From an uncultured Prochlorococcus sp. (GTDB lineage Bacteria > Cyanobacteriota > Cyanobacteriia > PCC-6307 > Cyanobiaceae): a stretch of 64,000 nt of DNA. A program made the translations under genes and the position numbers. Shown piece after piece: positions 46,232-57,459 of the stretch. Within the stretch, counting starts at the first letter, position 1, and the number at the start of each line of letters is the position of its first letter. A model generated the notes under the pieces. That model ran no database searches and had not been told where the DNA came from. It saw only the letters and a list, made by a program, of their open reading frames with translations. The stretch covers positions 1-64,000 of the forward strand of contig CACGDL010000002.1 of the NCBI GenBank assembly GCA_902571795.1. The letters run 5' to 3'.

Positions 46232-49063
46232 TTAATTTTTTTCATTAACGTCAGTTTTAGGTTGAAACATAAACATTGAATATATAACATTTCGTCTCAT
46301 ATTTGTCATCATTTCGAGAAACATATCATATCCTTCGTTTTTATATTCGATTAATGGATCTTTTTGACCATAACCTCTCAATCCGACTGATTCCCTCAAG
46401 GAATCCATGGATTGAAGATGTTCTCGCCATAAATTATCGATTTGCTGCAAAATGAAAAATCTTTCAGCTTCTCTCATTAATCCTGGACGAATCTTCTCTA
46501 TTTGTGATTCCTTTAAATCATAAGCTATTCGCAACTGCTCTTGAAGATAGTTTTTTAATTCTTCTATTGAAAGTAAATTAATATCATCAGATTTAAGATC
46601 ATCTAATAAATATATAAATTCTTTGACTTTAGAAATTAATTGATCAATATTCCATTCTTCAGGTGGAAGATCAGGATTAATGTAAGCATCTACAATTTCA
46701 ATCATTGTCCTTTCTCCATATCCTATTACTTGTCTCTTTAAATCAATTCCTTTCAATACTCTTAGTCTTTCGCCATAAACTGCTTTTCTTTGATTATTCA
46801 TTACTTCGTCGTATTCAAAAACTTGTTTTCTAATATCGTAATAGTAAGTTTCAACTTTCTTTTGAGCACTTTCTAGAGACCTAGTAAGCATTCCTGACTC
46901 AATAGGCATATCTTCATCAACCCTAAAAGCATTCATTAGATTTGCTACTCTATCACCTCCAAAAATCCTTAATAAATTATCATCTAAGGATAAAAAGAAT
47001 CTTGTACTTCCAAGATCACCTTGTCTTCCTGCTCTTCCTCTAAGTTGATTATCCACTCTTCTTGATTCATGTCTTTCAGTCCCAATGACATGTAAACCAC
47101 CAGCTTCTCTTACTTTTTGTTCTTCATGAATCAAAACTTTTTCATATTCTTTTTTTACATCAGACAAAGATTCTCTCAAAAGCTTGATCAAGTTATCATC
47201 AGTTGGTGCTTTTTCTGCAGCTGTAGCTATCCTGTCATCAAGCTCCAAGACAGAAAGTTGTCTATCTCCCCAATTTTTAACAAGTTCATCAGATAATAGA
47301 GAGAGTTTCTTTTCAATTGCTTCATCTAGTTTGCAGGGGAAAAGACTTGTTGAAGAATTTGAAATATTCTTCTTCAACTTTGAACCAGATTTTGTAGAAA
47401 AGCCACCCTTAGATTTTGAATTTCTTTGTTTAGGTATTGGTGGCTTATGCTCATTATCAGGCTTGACTAACAAAGGAATTAAAATTTCTTTTAATTTAAG
47501 CCTTGCCATATAATCACTATTACCGCCAAGAATTATATCTGTTCCCCTTCCAGCCATATTAGTCGCGATAGTAACAGCCCCTGCTCTTCCTGCCTGAGCA
47601 ACAATTTCTGCCTCACGTTCAACGTTCTCTGGCTTAGCATTTAACAAATTATGTGGGATTTTTTCTTCAGATAAAAGTGAACTTAATAATTCACTTTTTT
47701 CAACACTTGTCGTACCAACTAAAACAGGTCTACCATCTCTATGAATTTGTGCAGTTTCTTTAGCAACGGCTTTCCATTTGCCAATCTCAGTCTTAAATAC
47801 TTGATCAGACCAATCTTGTCTCTGTCTTATTTGATTTGTCGGTATAACTGTTGATTCTAATTTATAAGTTTTTTCAAATTCAACCTCCTCAGTTTTTGCA
47901 GTTCCCGTCATTCCTGCTAAACCAGGATATAAAAGGAAAAAATTCTGATAAGTTATGGATGCTAAAGTTTGAGTCTCAGGCTGAATTTTAAGATTCTCTT
48001 TCGCTTCTATTGCCTGATGTTGTCCATCACTCCAACGTCTCCCTGGCATTACCCTACCAGTAAATTCATCAACTATGACAGCCTCATCATTCTTAATAAT
48101 ATAATTCACATCTTTAATAAATAATTCTTTAGCTTTTAAAGCGTTAGTAATATAGTGCGCCCAAGGATCTTGAGGATTATATAAATCATTAACTCCCAAA
48201 TACTCTTCACATTTTGCAAAACCCTGATCAGTTAATATACAACTTCTCTGTTTTTCATCAACTTCATAATCACCTTCTGGATCAATACCATCTTTACTTA
48301 ATTCTTTTGCTTTGACTAATGCCAGAGATAATTCTGCAGCTTTTTGATATTTTTCTTGTGGTCTTTCAACTTGGCCAGAAATAATTAGAGGTGTTCTGGC
48401 TTCATCAATTAATATTGAATCAACTTCATCAATTACGCAGTAATTAAATTTTCTTTGAACTACCTCACTAATATCGGTAGCCATATTATCTCTTAAATAA
48501 TCAAATCCTAATTCTGAATTTGTAGCATAAGTTATATCACAATCATAATTTTTCTTTCTCTCAACTGGATTCATATCTTGCTGAATTAAACCAACGGATA
48601 AACCTAAAAAACGATGCACTTGTCCCATCCACTCCGCATCCCTTCTAGCTAAATAATCATTGACAGTAACAACATGAACACCTTTCCCCGTAAGAGCATT
48701 AAGATAGCAAGGTAATGTTGCGACAAGAGTTTTTCCCTCTCCAGTCTTCATCTCAGCAATTTGACACTCATTTAAAACCATCCCGCCTATTAACTGAACA
48801 TCAAAGTGTCTCATATCTAGAACACGTTTACTTGCTTCTCTTACGATTGCAAAGGCTTTAGGAAGAAATTCTTCTAGGAGTTCTTTTTGTTTTTTAAAAT
48901 CTAATTCTGCTGAAATATTTGATTTAAGATTTTGAGTTTCTTTTCTAAGCTCATCATCAGTCAATTGAGAAATTTCTTCTTCCAAAAAATTTATCTCTTC
49001 CACTATTGGTTGATAGCGCTTTAACTTTCGTGTATTCGGATCTCCCAACAAAAGTTTTAGCAT
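46232..49063 (-). CDS. secA: Preprotein translocase ATPase SecA
   Basis: [65 protein letters not shown]. Confidence 0.97.
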   Translation of the reverse strand: MLKLLLGDPNTRKLKRYQPIVEEINFLEEEISQLTDDELRKETQNLKSNISAELDFKKQKELLEEFLPKAFAIVREASKRVLDMRHFDVQLIGGMVLNECQIAEMKTGEGKTLVATLPCYLNALTGKGVHVVTVNDYLARRDAEWMGQVHRFLGLSVGLIQQDMNPVERKKNYDCDITYATNSELGFDYLRDNMATDISEVVQRKFNYCVIDEVDSILIDEARTPLIISGQVERPQEKYQKAAELSLALVKAKELSKDGIDPEGDYEVDEKQRSCILTDQGFAKCEEYLGVNDLYNPQDPWAHYITNALKAKELFIKDVNYIIKNDEAVIVDEFTGRVMPGRRWSDGQHQAIEAKENLKIQPETQTLASITYQNFFLLYPGLAGMTGTAKTEEVEFEKTYKLESTVIPTNQIRQRQDWSDQVFKTEIGKWKAVAKETAQIHRDGRPVLVGTTSVEKSELLSSLLSEEKIPHNLLNAKPENVEREAEIVAQAGRAGAVTIATNMAGRGTDIILGGNSDYMARLKLKEILIPLLVKPDNEHKPPIPKQRNSKSKGGFSTKSGSKLKKNISNSSTSLFPCKLDEAIEKKLSLLSDELVKNWGDRQLSVLELDDRIATAAEKAPTDDNLIKLLRESLSDVKKEYEKVLIHEEQKVREAGGLHVIGTERHESRRVDNQLRGRAGRQGDLGSTRFFLSLDDNLLRIFGGDRVANLMNAFRVDEDMPIESGMLTRSLESAQKKVETYYYDIRKQVFEYDEVMNNQRKAVYGERLRVLKGIDLKRQVIGYGERTMIEIVDAYINPDLPPEEWNIDQLISKVKEFIYLLDDLKSDDINLLSIEELKNYLQEQLRIAYDLKESQIEKIRPGLMREAERFFILQQIDNLWREHLQSMDSLRESVGLRGYGQKDPLIEYKNEGYDMFLEMMTNMRRNVIYSMFMFQPKTDVNEKN

Positions 49064-49237
49064 AAGTCAAAGTCCTTAAAAAATTCATCTTATTACAAAC
49101 ATTATAAATTAGTGCGTTACAACAGAATCAAGAAATTTTTTATCTCTTTATTTTATAGAAACGATCGATTAAGGTATTTAGATTGAAGTCACAAAAATAA
49201 CCTGGCTGATATCACTTTTCAAAAATCTTTTTAATAC

Positions 49238-49693
49238 ATGAAAGAAATATCTCTAATCAAACATGCTAAAGGAGCTTTAGGATTAAGAATTTTTGGATTA
49301 GGTCCTAATCTTAAACCAACAAACGGATTGATTAAGCTACAAAAATTTCTAGATAGCAATGCTTTCTGGGCAAAAAATAGAACAATTTATGATCTAAAAA
49401 AATGTCTTGCTAACAGTGATGTCGTAATAAGTCTTTGGGTTGGTAAGGAAATAGTTGGTTTTGGTAGAGCTTTAACCGATGGGATTTACCGCGGAGTACT
49501 TTGGGATATTGTTATAGATCAAAATCACCAAGGCAAAGGTTTTGGTACATTAATTATAAAAAATCTTTTATCTTCTAAAAAAATTAAGAATACAAAAAAA
49601 TTATATTTAATGACAACAAATAAAAAATTGTTTTATTCTCAATTTGATTTTAAAGAAGTTACTTCTCAAAATTTACTTATTCGTGAGATATAA
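49238..49693 (+). CDS. GNAT-family acetyltransferase
   Basis: LWDIVIDQNHQGKGFGTLIIKNLL acetyl-CoA binding motif. Confidence 0.85.
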   Translation: MKEISLIKHAKGALGLRIFGLGPNLKPTNGLIKLQKFLDSNAFWAKNRTIYDLKKCLANSDVVISLWVGKEIVGFGRALTDGIYRGVLWDIVIDQNHQGKGFGTLIIKNLLSSKKIKNTKKLYLMTTNKKLFYSQFDFKEVTSQNLLIREI

Positions 49694-49721
49694 AGACCTA
49701 AGTTTCTAATAGAAAACAAAA

Positions 49722-50153
49722 TCAAGATACAAATTTACTATAAAGCCATCTTATAAAAGGTCCTAAAATAGGAACTGGTCCAAAAGTTGGGCCGCAAAAA
49801 TCAAAGTAATCTCTGTGCTCTTTTATTAATCCATTTTCACCAAATAATAAACGAGTAGTTCCTGGATAAATAAATTCTTTACCCATAATTTTTAAACCCA
49901 TAGTCCATTCAACAAATCCACAATCCCCAGTTATGGAAATTGCATGAGTTTCTAAAAAAACATCATCACATCTTTTAACTAGCTTTTCTTGAGCTTTAAT
50001 ATAAGAATCTAAGCCCTCTGTTTCCTGAGTTGGGTCAGTAAAAATAACATTATCATTATAAAATTCAGCCCATTTTTGTTTTGTTGGTGCATCTGTACCA
50101 TAAGGTTTAGTAAATAATCCCTTTAAATCCTCAATAGAAATTACTCTTGTCAT
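49722..50153 (-). CDS. SnoaL/NTF2-like conserved protein
   Basis: WAEFYNDNVIFTDPTQETEGLDSYI and KEHRDYFDF resemble the NTF2-like fold. Confidence 0.65.
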   Translation of the reverse strand: MTRVISIEDLKGLFTKPYGTDAPTKQKWAEFYNDNVIFTDPTQETEGLDSYIKAQEKLVKRCDDVFLETHAISITGDCGFVEWTMGLKIMGKEFIYPGTTRLLFGENGLIKEHRDYFDFCGPTFGPVPILGPFIRWLYSKFVS

Positions 50154-50199
50154 TACGAGATGATCATTACAAATACTTTAAGGGATACAAACATTAAAA

Positions 50200-50270
50200 G
50201 CGGATGAAGAGATTCGAACTCTCGACATTCTCCTTGGCAAGGAGATGCTCTACCACTGAGCTACATCCGC
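50200..50270 (-). tRNA. tRNA-Gly (anticodon GCC)
   Basis: Minus-strand GCGGATGTAGCTCAGTGGTAGAGCATCTCCTTGCCAAGGAGAATGTCGAGAGTTCGAATCTCTTCATCCGC; anticodon loop TTGCCAA; CCA not encoded. Confidence 0.97.
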
Positions 50271-50331
50271 ATAACTTTTTTATTTTATCTCAAAGAAGGG
50301 ATCAATGATAAAAATAATTAAATTTTTTCAA

Positions 50332-50808
50332 TTAATTTAAATTTTTAATTAAGGATCCCATCTCAATTGCTTGTAAAGCATAATTCCAACCAAGATTATT
50401 TTTAATCCCTGCTCTTTCTAAAGCCTGCTGCATAGTATCAGTAGTTAAAACTCCAAAAATAATTGGAACATTATTTTCATTTGAAACTTGCGAAATGCCT
50501 TTGCTAGCCTCAGATATAACTACATCATAGTGGGAAGTTTCACCACGGATCACGGCCCCAAGAGCAATTAAAACGTCATAACTCTTTTTTTTCATGAGGG
50601 TTTTAGCTGCGATTGGTAATTCAAATGAACCAGGAACCCAAGCTATATCTACTTGATTACTTAATTCAGAAGTATCTAAACCATGTCTTTTTAAACAATC
50701 AAGACAACCAGATAGAATTTTATTTGTAATTAAATCATTAAATCTTGCTATTACAATCCCAACTTTTAAAGTGGAGGCATTAGTAAAAGAACCCTCAAAA
50801 ATAGCCAT
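50332..50808 (-). CDS. ribH: 6,7-dimethyl-8-ribityllumazine synthase
   Basis: [45 protein letters not shown]. Confidence 0.96.
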   Translation of the reverse strand: MAIFEGSFTNASTLKVGIVIARFNDLITNKILSGCLDCLKRHGLDTSELSNQVDIAWVPGSFELPIAAKTLMKKKSYDVLIALGAVIRGETSHYDVVISEASKGISQVSNENNVPIIFGVLTTDTMQQALERAGIKNNLGWNYALQAIEMGSLIKNLN

Positions 50809-50857
50809 TAAATTTTACTTTGATATATTAATAGACTCTCACGAAAAGGTATTAAGT

Positions 50858-51055
50858 TCAAACTAATGAAGAAACTATCCCCGTAACAAAAACTAAAACA
50901 ACCCAAACAGCAGCAATAGAATAAATTTTTCTCCTACTTTCTCGCTGTCCTTCCTCAGTAGAAGGTTGAGTTACATATAAAACGGGTACTCCAACTACCG
51001 CGATTAAAGAAGCAAATAATAGAGCATTTACGAAGAAAAAGTTAACAGCCTGCAT
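50858..51055 (-). CDS. psbZ: Photosystem II protein PsbZ
   Basis: 65 aa, two TM: VNFFFVNALLFASLIAVVGVPVLYVTQ...AAVWVVLVFVTGIVSSLV. Confidence 0.93.
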   Translation of the reverse strand: MQAVNFFFVNALLFASLIAVVGVPVLYVTQPSTEEGQRESRRKIYSIAAVWVVLVFVTGIVSSLV

Positions 51056-51195
51056 AATTCAGTCTTAGGTTTCAAATATTATAAATACTATAATCTCATG
51101 AAAATGATAATTTTTAGAGAAAATTTACATACTTTAGCCACTTTAAATGCAAAAAAAAAAATTCTACCTAATATCTATTTAGGAATTAAAAAAGT

Positions 51196-53937
51196 ATGCA
51201 AGAAGATACGATAATTCAAAAGAATTTATTTGCGATTGGTAATGATAATAATGAGCACAAAGAAATAACAAAAATACCAGAAGATTTATCTTTGGAAGAT
51301 TTAAAAAAAGAATCGCAAAAAAGACCTAGGCAAAGAAAAAATTCAACTAATTTAATAAATCAATTCAAAACTGATTTAATTTCAAATAACAAAAATGTTT
51401 GCATCAATGAAGAATCTTATAGCTATAAAACAGTTTCAAAACTTAAATTAACTCCTGTAATGAAGCATTATGTAACTCTAAAAGAAGAAAATAAAGATAG
51501 GTTATTACTTTATAGATTAGGAGATTTTTTTGAATGTTTTTTTGAGGACGCTGTATTAATATCTAACCTTTTAGAAATAACTCTTACCAGTAAAGATGCT
51601 GGCAAAGAGATTGGTAAGATCCCTATGGCAGGGGTTCCCCATCATGCAATGGAGAGATACTGTGCTGATTTAATTAAAAAAAATTATTCTGTGGTTATAT
51701 GCGATCAATTAGAAAAAAGTTCTGGAAATTATGGGACTCCAATTAAAAGAGGAATAACAAGAATAATTACTCCTGGAACTGTAATTGAAGAGGGGATGTT
51801 GATAGCAAAGAAAAATAATTGGATTACTGCTATTTACTTATCCGAAGAAAACTCAGATGAATCTTATGAATGGGGTATATCAAAAGCTGATGTAAGCACA
51901 GGAGAATTAATAACTTTAGAAGGCCAATCTCTGTCAAAACTATTTGATGAAATTATTAAATTAGATTCTTCAGAAATCATTGTAGGAAGCAATGCAGTAA
52001 GAAATTTATTAATTAAAGGAAATAATCAAATTACATATACTGTTTCTCAAGAGACTAATTTTGGAATTAATGAAGCAAATTATCTAATAAAAAATTATTT
52101 CCAAATTGCAAACTTAGAGGGAATAGGACTTAAAAATTTAAACAATGCAACTAGATCACTTGGAGGCTTATTAAATTATTTAGAAAAAATTAATCCTTCA
52201 AATTTAGATAAAGATTCTTGTTTAAAAATCTCATTAGACTTTCCACAAATCCAATATGGTCACAACAAATTAATTATTGATTATCAAACTCAAAAAAACT
52301 TAGAAATCAAAAATACACAACGAGAAAACAATTATGTAGGTTCGCTACTATGGAGTATTGATAGAACTTATACTTGTATGGGTGCAAGGTGTTTAAGAAG
52401 GTGGATAGATTCACCACTATTAAACGTTAATGAAATTTATAAAAGACAAAATATAATTAAAAACTTTATTGAATCTAAACAATTACGTACAGATACCCAA
52501 AATTTACTTAGAGCAATGGGGGATTTAGAAAGACTTGCAGGTAGAGCTTGTGCAGGTCATGCAAGTCCAAGAGATTTAATTGCAATAGCTGAAGGTTTAA
52601 AAAAATTGCCTAGACTAAAATCCATAATTGAATTATTTAAATATGATCTTCCAGATTGGACTTATCAATTAAAAAATATTGATGAAGGACTCTTAGAATT
52701 AGCCGATACTATAAGTTTTAAACTAATAGAAAATCCTCCTCTAAATATTAGTGAAGGAGGCATGATCCACGATGGTGTTGACAATATTTTAGATGGTTTA
52801 CGCAATTTAATGGATGATTACTCTGAATGGCTAAATAAAGAGGAATTAAAAGAAAGGAAAATTAGCAAAATTTCAAACCTAAAAATTCAATTTCATAAAA
52901 ATTTTGGTTATTACATTTCTATAAATAAGTCAAAAGTTAATTTAGCTCCACAACATTGGATCAAAAGGCAAACACTAACTAATGAAGAAAGGTATATCAC
53001 TTCAGAAATTAAAAATAAAGAAAATAAGATTTTCCAAATAAAAAGTAGAGCTTCATCAAAAGAATATGAAATTTTCTGCGAATTAAGAAATATAGTTGCT
53101 GAAAAAACAAAACATATAAGATCAATCGCAAAATCCATAGCATCTCTTGATGCACTGCTTGGTTTATCAATTACTTCAGTAGAAAACAATTTTATAAAAC
53201 CTTCATTAATACCAATAAATGATTCAATGACAAAAAATAGTACAAAAATTATCGCAGGAAGAAATCCAATTGTAGAGCAATTGCTAAGTGATAAAAAGTT
53301 TGTAGCAAACGATATCTCTTTTAAGGAGACTCAAAAATTAATTATATTAACCGGTCCCAATGCAAGCGGAAAAAGTTGCTTTATAAGACAAATTGGTTTA
53401 ATACAAATTCTCACACAAATCGGGAGCTTTGTTCCTGCTAATAATGCTGAAATCAAAATTGCAGATAGGATTTTCACAAGAATTGGAGCGGTTGATGATC
53501 AATCATCCGGACAATCAACATTTATGGTAGAAATGTCTGAAACCGCATCAATTCTAAATCAGGCAACTTCTAACTCACTAGTTTTACTTGATGAGATAGG
53601 TAGAGGGACATCTACTTTTGATGGACTTTCAATAGCTTGGTCAGTAAGTGAATATCTTGCAAAAAAAATTCAATGTAATACTATTTTTGCTACACACTAT
53701 CATGAGCTTAATTATTTAAAAAATTCAAATACGAATATACAAAATTTTCAAGTTTTAGTAGAACAAAATAATGATCAGCTAATTTTTAGCCACAGGATTG
53801 TTAAAGGGGGCTCAAACAAAAGCTATGGCATAGAAGCAGCTAAATTAGCAGGAGTTCCAAAAGAAGTTATAGAAAAAGCAAAATCAGTTTTAAATTCTTT
53901 AGAAGAAAATAACAACTTAAATTATGATATTAAGTAG
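51196..53937 (+). CDS. mutS: DNA mismatch repair protein MutS
   Basis: [80 protein letters not shown]. Confidence 0.96.
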   Translation: MQEDTIIQKNLFAIGNDNNEHKEITKIPEDLSLEDLKKESQKRPRQRKNSTNLINQFKTDLISNNKNVCINEESYSYKTVSKLKLTPVMKHYVTLKEENKDRLLLYRLGDFFECFFEDAVLISNLLEITLTSKDAGKEIGKIPMAGVPHHAMERYCADLIKKNYSVVICDQLEKSSGNYGTPIKRGITRIITPGTVIEEGMLIAKKNNWITAIYLSEENSDESYEWGISKADVSTGELITLEGQSLSKLFDEIIKLDSSEIIVGSNAVRNLLIKGNNQITYTVSQETNFGINEANYLIKNYFQIANLEGIGLKNLNNATRSLGGLLNYLEKINPSNLDKDSCLKISLDFPQIQYGHNKLIIDYQTQKNLEIKNTQRENNYVGSLLWSIDRTYTCMGARCLRRWIDSPLLNVNEIYKRQNIIKNFIESKQLRTDTQNLLRAMGDLERLAGRACAGHASPRDLIAIAEGLKKLPRLKSIIELFKYDLPDWTYQLKNIDEGLLELADTISFKLIENPPLNISEGGMIHDGVDNILDGLRNLMDDYSEWLNKEELKERKISKISNLKIQFHKNFGYYISINKSKVNLAPQHWIKRQTLTNEERYITSEIKNKENKIFQIKSRASSKEYEIFCELRNIVAEKTKHIRSIAKSIASLDALLGLSITSVENNFIKPSLIPINDSMTKNSTKIIAGRNPIVEQLLSDKKFVANDISFKETQKLIILTGPNASGKSCFIRQIGLIQILTQIGSFVPANNAEIKIADRIFTRIGAVDDQSSGQSTFMVEMSETASILNQATSNSLVLLDEIGRGTSTFDGLSIAWSVSEYLAKKIQCNTIFATHYHELNYLKNSNTNIQNFQVLVEQNNDQLIFSHRIVKGGSNKSYGIEAAKLAGVPKEVIEKAKSVLNSLEENNNLNYDIK

Positions 53938-53968
53938 ATTTTTGACATTTTTATAAAATAAATACATT

Positions 53969-54592
53969 TTAAATAGTTTCCCTCAATAAGGCGTTAACCG
54001 CAGCAGCTGCCATGGCAGCACCTCCTCTAGTTGAATTCAAAACAATTCTAGGAAAATCGCTAGAAATTAATTTGTTTTTGCTTTTCTCTACTCCAATAAA
54101 TCCAACAGGCATTCCGATAATTAAACTAGGTAAATCTTTTGCATTCGCTAAAATATCAATTAAATAAGTTAACGCTGTAGGCGAACTACCAATAACTACA
54201 ATAGGTGATTTGCTTCGTGAATACATAGCTGATAACTCCTTCCAACCTTCACTTAAGCCATATGCAGTTTTAGTTAAGTTTGTATGATTATTTTTTCCAA
54301 ACCACATACTAGCAGTGAATACTTTATTCCTAGTGGTATTTTCTGCCATGGATTTTATTGCTGCTGCTGCCATATCAGTATCAGTTAAAATCGGAGCACC
54401 ATTCTTAAGTGCCTGAAGCCCTTTTTCGCAAGCACCTTCACTAAAATTTAAAAGATTTTGAACTGAGAAATCTCCTGAAGTATGGACTAATCTCTCTAAC
54501 ACTTTTTTTTCCAAATAATCTAGATCATTGGCTAATAAATGAGATCTTATGAATCTGATGCTTTCCAAAAAAATTGGATGATCTATTACCAT
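53969..54592 (-). CDS. cobH: Precorrin-8X methylmutase
   Basis: ERLVHTSGDFS, GAPILTDTDMAAAAI, IIGMPVGFIGVEKSK, STRGGAAMAAAAVNALL. Confidence 0.94.
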   Translation of the reverse strand: MVIDHPIFLESIRFIRSHLLANDLDYLEKKVLERLVHTSGDFSVQNLLNFSEGACEKGLQALKNGAPILTDTDMAAAAIKSMAENTTRNKVFTASMWFGKNNHTNLTKTAYGLSEGWKELSAMYSRSKSPIVVIGSSPTALTYLIDILANAKDLPSLIIGMPVGFIGVEKSKNKLISSDFPRIVLNSTRGGAAMAAAAVNALLRETI

Positions 54593-54650
54593 TAAATTTA
54601 ATTTGTGTTAGAAGTAATCATAGTTAATATATGGTTTTTATTGAGCTATT

Positions 54651-55652
54651 ATGCCAATACAAATATTATGGGGTAATGATTTAAATGCTCAAAATATATT
54701 TATTCAAAAATTAATTGATAAGGAAGTATCCAAAGAATGGAAAGAAATAAATGTAACAAATTTAAATGGAGATGATGATGAGCAAGTCAATAAAGCTTTT
54801 GATGAAGTTCTTACACCTCCTTTTGGAGAGGGATACAGAATAGTTACATTGAAAAATAATCCAATTTTTACTACCAAAAATGAGGATCTAAGAACTAAAT
54901 TTGAAAAAATTCATGACAATATACCTCAAAATACTTATTTCATTTTACAAAATACAAAAAAACCAGACTCAAGACTAAAGAGTACTAAATTTTTACAAAA
55001 ACTTATCAAAAATAATTTAGCTAAAGAAAAGTCATTTTCTTTACCAGAAATCTGGGACTATGAAGGACAAAAAAGATTTTTAGAAGATGCAGCAAATGAA
55101 ATAAATATCAAAATTGATAAAAATGCAGCTGAATTAATAATTGATTCAGTTGGTAATGATGGCTTTAAACTAAAAAATGAACTAGCCAAAGCAAAAACAT
55201 ACCTTTCTGCAGTATCAAGTGATTCGAATTCACAACTTTTTCTCAAAAGTATTGATGTAAAAAAAATATTTAGTGATTATCAATCCAATATTTTCAAAAT
55301 CATTGATCTTCTCTTACAAAAAAATATTTATGAAAGCCTCACTGAAATAAATTATTCTTTACAAAAAGGAGAACCTGCTTTGAGACTAAATGCAGGTTTA
55401 ATTAGTCAAATAAGAATTCATACCATTATAAAATTAGCAGTTAATTCAGGTAACGATAATGCAGAAAAGATTTGTAATCTTGCAGGCATTTCTAATCCAA
55501 AAAGAATTTTTTTTATTCGAAGAAAAGTCAAAAATGTATCTCAAGAATATTTAATTAATTTGATGAGTAACTTATTAGATATTGAATCATTACTAAAACA
55601 AGGTAATAATCCTATAAATGTTTTTACAGAGAAATTAATTAATTTAAGTTAA
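54651..55652 (+). CDS. holA: DNA polymerase III subunit delta
   Basis: N-terminal ILWGNDLNAQNIFIQKLID, central FILQNTKKPDSRLKSTKFLQK, HolA-like architecture. Confidence 0.8.
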   Translation: MPIQILWGNDLNAQNIFIQKLIDKEVSKEWKEINVTNLNGDDDEQVNKAFDEVLTPPFGEGYRIVTLKNNPIFTTKNEDLRTKFEKIHDNIPQNTYFILQNTKKPDSRLKSTKFLQKLIKNNLAKEKSFSLPEIWDYEGQKRFLEDAANEINIKIDKNAAELIIDSVGNDGFKLKNELAKAKTYLSAVSSDSNSQLFLKSIDVKKIFSDYQSNIFKIIDLLLQKNIYESLTEINYSLQKGEPALRLNAGLISQIRIHTIIKLAVNSGNDNAEKICNLAGISNPKRIFFIRRKVKNVSQEYLINLMSNLLDIESLLKQGNNPINVFTEKLINLS

Positions 55653-55691
55653 CCAAATTATAAGTTTAAGAATTTACATTATGATTTAGAT

Positions 55692-57452
55692 ATGGCTTTA
55701 CTAGTAAAAAAATTTGGCGGTACTTCTGTAGGTGATATTCAAAAAATTAAAAATATTGCAAGTAGCATCTGTCAAAGTAAAGAAGCAGGAAATGAAATTG
55801 TCGTAGTTGTCTCTGCAATGGGGCAAACTACCGATGATTTAAATTGTTTAGCGGAATCAATTAGTAAAAATCCTAATCGAAGAGAATTGGATATGCTTCT
55901 CTCAACTGGAGAGCAAGTAACCATAGCTCTTCTCTCAATGGCATTAAACGAATACGGAATATCGGCAATTTCAATGACCGGTAGCCAGGTTGGAATTATT
56001 ACTGAATCAATTCATGGGAAAGCGAGAATTCTGGATATTAAAACAGAAAGGATCCATAATTATATAAATCAGGGTTTTGTAGTGGTAGTGGCTGGATTTC
56101 AAGGAACAACATTAAGCCATACGGGTTCAATGGAAATTACAACTTTGGGTAGAGGTGGTTCAGATACTTCCGCAGTAGCCTTATCAACAGCTTTAGGAGC
56201 TGAAACGTGCGAAATTTATACAGACGTTCCAGGGGTTCTTACTACTGATCCAAGAATTGTTCCTAATGCAAAACTCTTAGATAAAATTAGCTGCGAGGAA
56301 ATGCTTGAACTTGCAAGCGTCGGTGCTTCAGTTCTGCATCCAAGAGCAGTAGAAATTGCTCGCAATTATGGAATAAAATTGTGTGTCAAATCAAGCCAAA
56401 GTGACTCAAGTGGGACTCTCCTAGAAAGTCAAATCCAACCTCTCCCGCTAAAAAGAGGAAGCTTAGAATTAACAAAAACAGTCAATAGTCTTGAGGTATT
56501 AGAAAACCAAGCAGTATTCAGTCTCTCAAATATTCCTGATAGGCCTGGGATTGCTGCACAAATATTTGAAAAACTTTCAGAAGCAAGTATTAGTGTAGAT
56601 TTAATAATACAAGCGACAAATGATGGCAATAAAAACGATATTACGTTTACTGTTAATGAATTAGAAGTTAAAAAGACTGCAGAACAATGTGAACTTATAA
56701 CTAGTCAATTAGGAGGAGAATATAACTTAAAAACAAACATGACTAAATTAAGTATTCAAGGAGCAGGCATTATGGGCAGGCCAAGTGTTTCAGCTGATTT
56801 ATTTGATACTTTATCTCAAGCGAATATAAATGTCAGGCTAATAGCTACTAGTGAAATTAAAGTCAGCTGTGTAATTGAAATCAATAATATACCAAAAGCT
56901 ATTAGATTTGTTGCTGAGAAATTTAAGTTATCCGATACACAAATATTTGTTAATCCAATCAATGAAAAACAAGATCAACCTGAAGTAAGAGGAATTGCAT
57001 TAGATAAAAACCAAGTTCAAGTAAGTTTTCGAAAACTGCCTGATCGTCCAGGTGTAGCAGCATCGATATGTTTAGCATTAGCTGAAAATAATTTACTTAT
57101 CGATACTATTGTTCAGTCTGAAAGAATTTCCTCTTTAAAAACTAAGGATATTAGTCTTACAATGAATAAACAAGATAGAGAAAAAGCTAACTTAGTTTTT
57201 GAGGCCTTAACAAAAAAATTACCCGGATCATACATTGAAGATGGCCCTGCTATAGCCAAAGTAAGTACTGTAGGAGCGGGAATGGCATTTAAGGTTGGAA
57301 CTGCTGGAAAAATATTTAGAGCATTAGCTGACCAAAATATCAATATTGAAATGATTGCCACTAGTGAAATCAGGACCTCATGTATTGTTTTAGAAAAAGA
57401 TTGTGACAAAGCAGTAAATGCGATTCATAATCATTTTGAATTAGAAAAATAA
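55692..57452 (+). CDS. lysC: Aspartate kinase with duplicated ACT pairs
   Basis: LLVKKFGGTSVGDIQKIKNIA, TTLGRGGSDTSAVALSTALGA, repeated ACT-like segments (LPDRPGVAASI, IPDRPGIAAQI). Confidence 0.96.
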   Translation: MALLVKKFGGTSVGDIQKIKNIASSICQSKEAGNEIVVVVSAMGQTTDDLNCLAESISKNPNRRELDMLLSTGEQVTIALLSMALNEYGISAISMTGSQVGIITESIHGKARILDIKTERIHNYINQGFVVVVAGFQGTTLSHTGSMEITTLGRGGSDTSAVALSTALGAETCEIYTDVPGVLTTDPRIVPNAKLLDKISCEEMLELASVGASVLHPRAVEIARNYGIKLCVKSSQSDSSGTLLESQIQPLPLKRGSLELTKTVNSLEVLENQAVFSLSNIPDRPGIAAQIFEKLSEASISVDLIIQATNDGNKNDITFTVNELEVKKTAEQCELITSQLGGEYNLKTNMTKLSIQGAGIMGRPSVSADLFDTLSQANINVRLIATSEIKVSCVIEINNIPKAIRFVAEKFKLSDTQIFVNPINEKQDQPEVRGIALDKNQVQVSFRKLPDRPGVAASICLALAENNLLIDTIVQSERISSLKTKDISLTMNKQDREKANLVFEALTKKLPGSYIEDGPAIAKVSTVGAGMAFKVGTAGKIFRALADQNINIEMIATSEIRTSCIVLEKDCDKAVNAIHNHFELEK

Positions 57453-57459
57453 TTTCTTT

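Noticed and set aside
51147-51162. Poly-A tract upstream of mutS as a phase-variation element
   Set aside because: Long A/T runs are common in this AT-rich DNA; this one is outside coding sequence with no sign of contingency-locus design.
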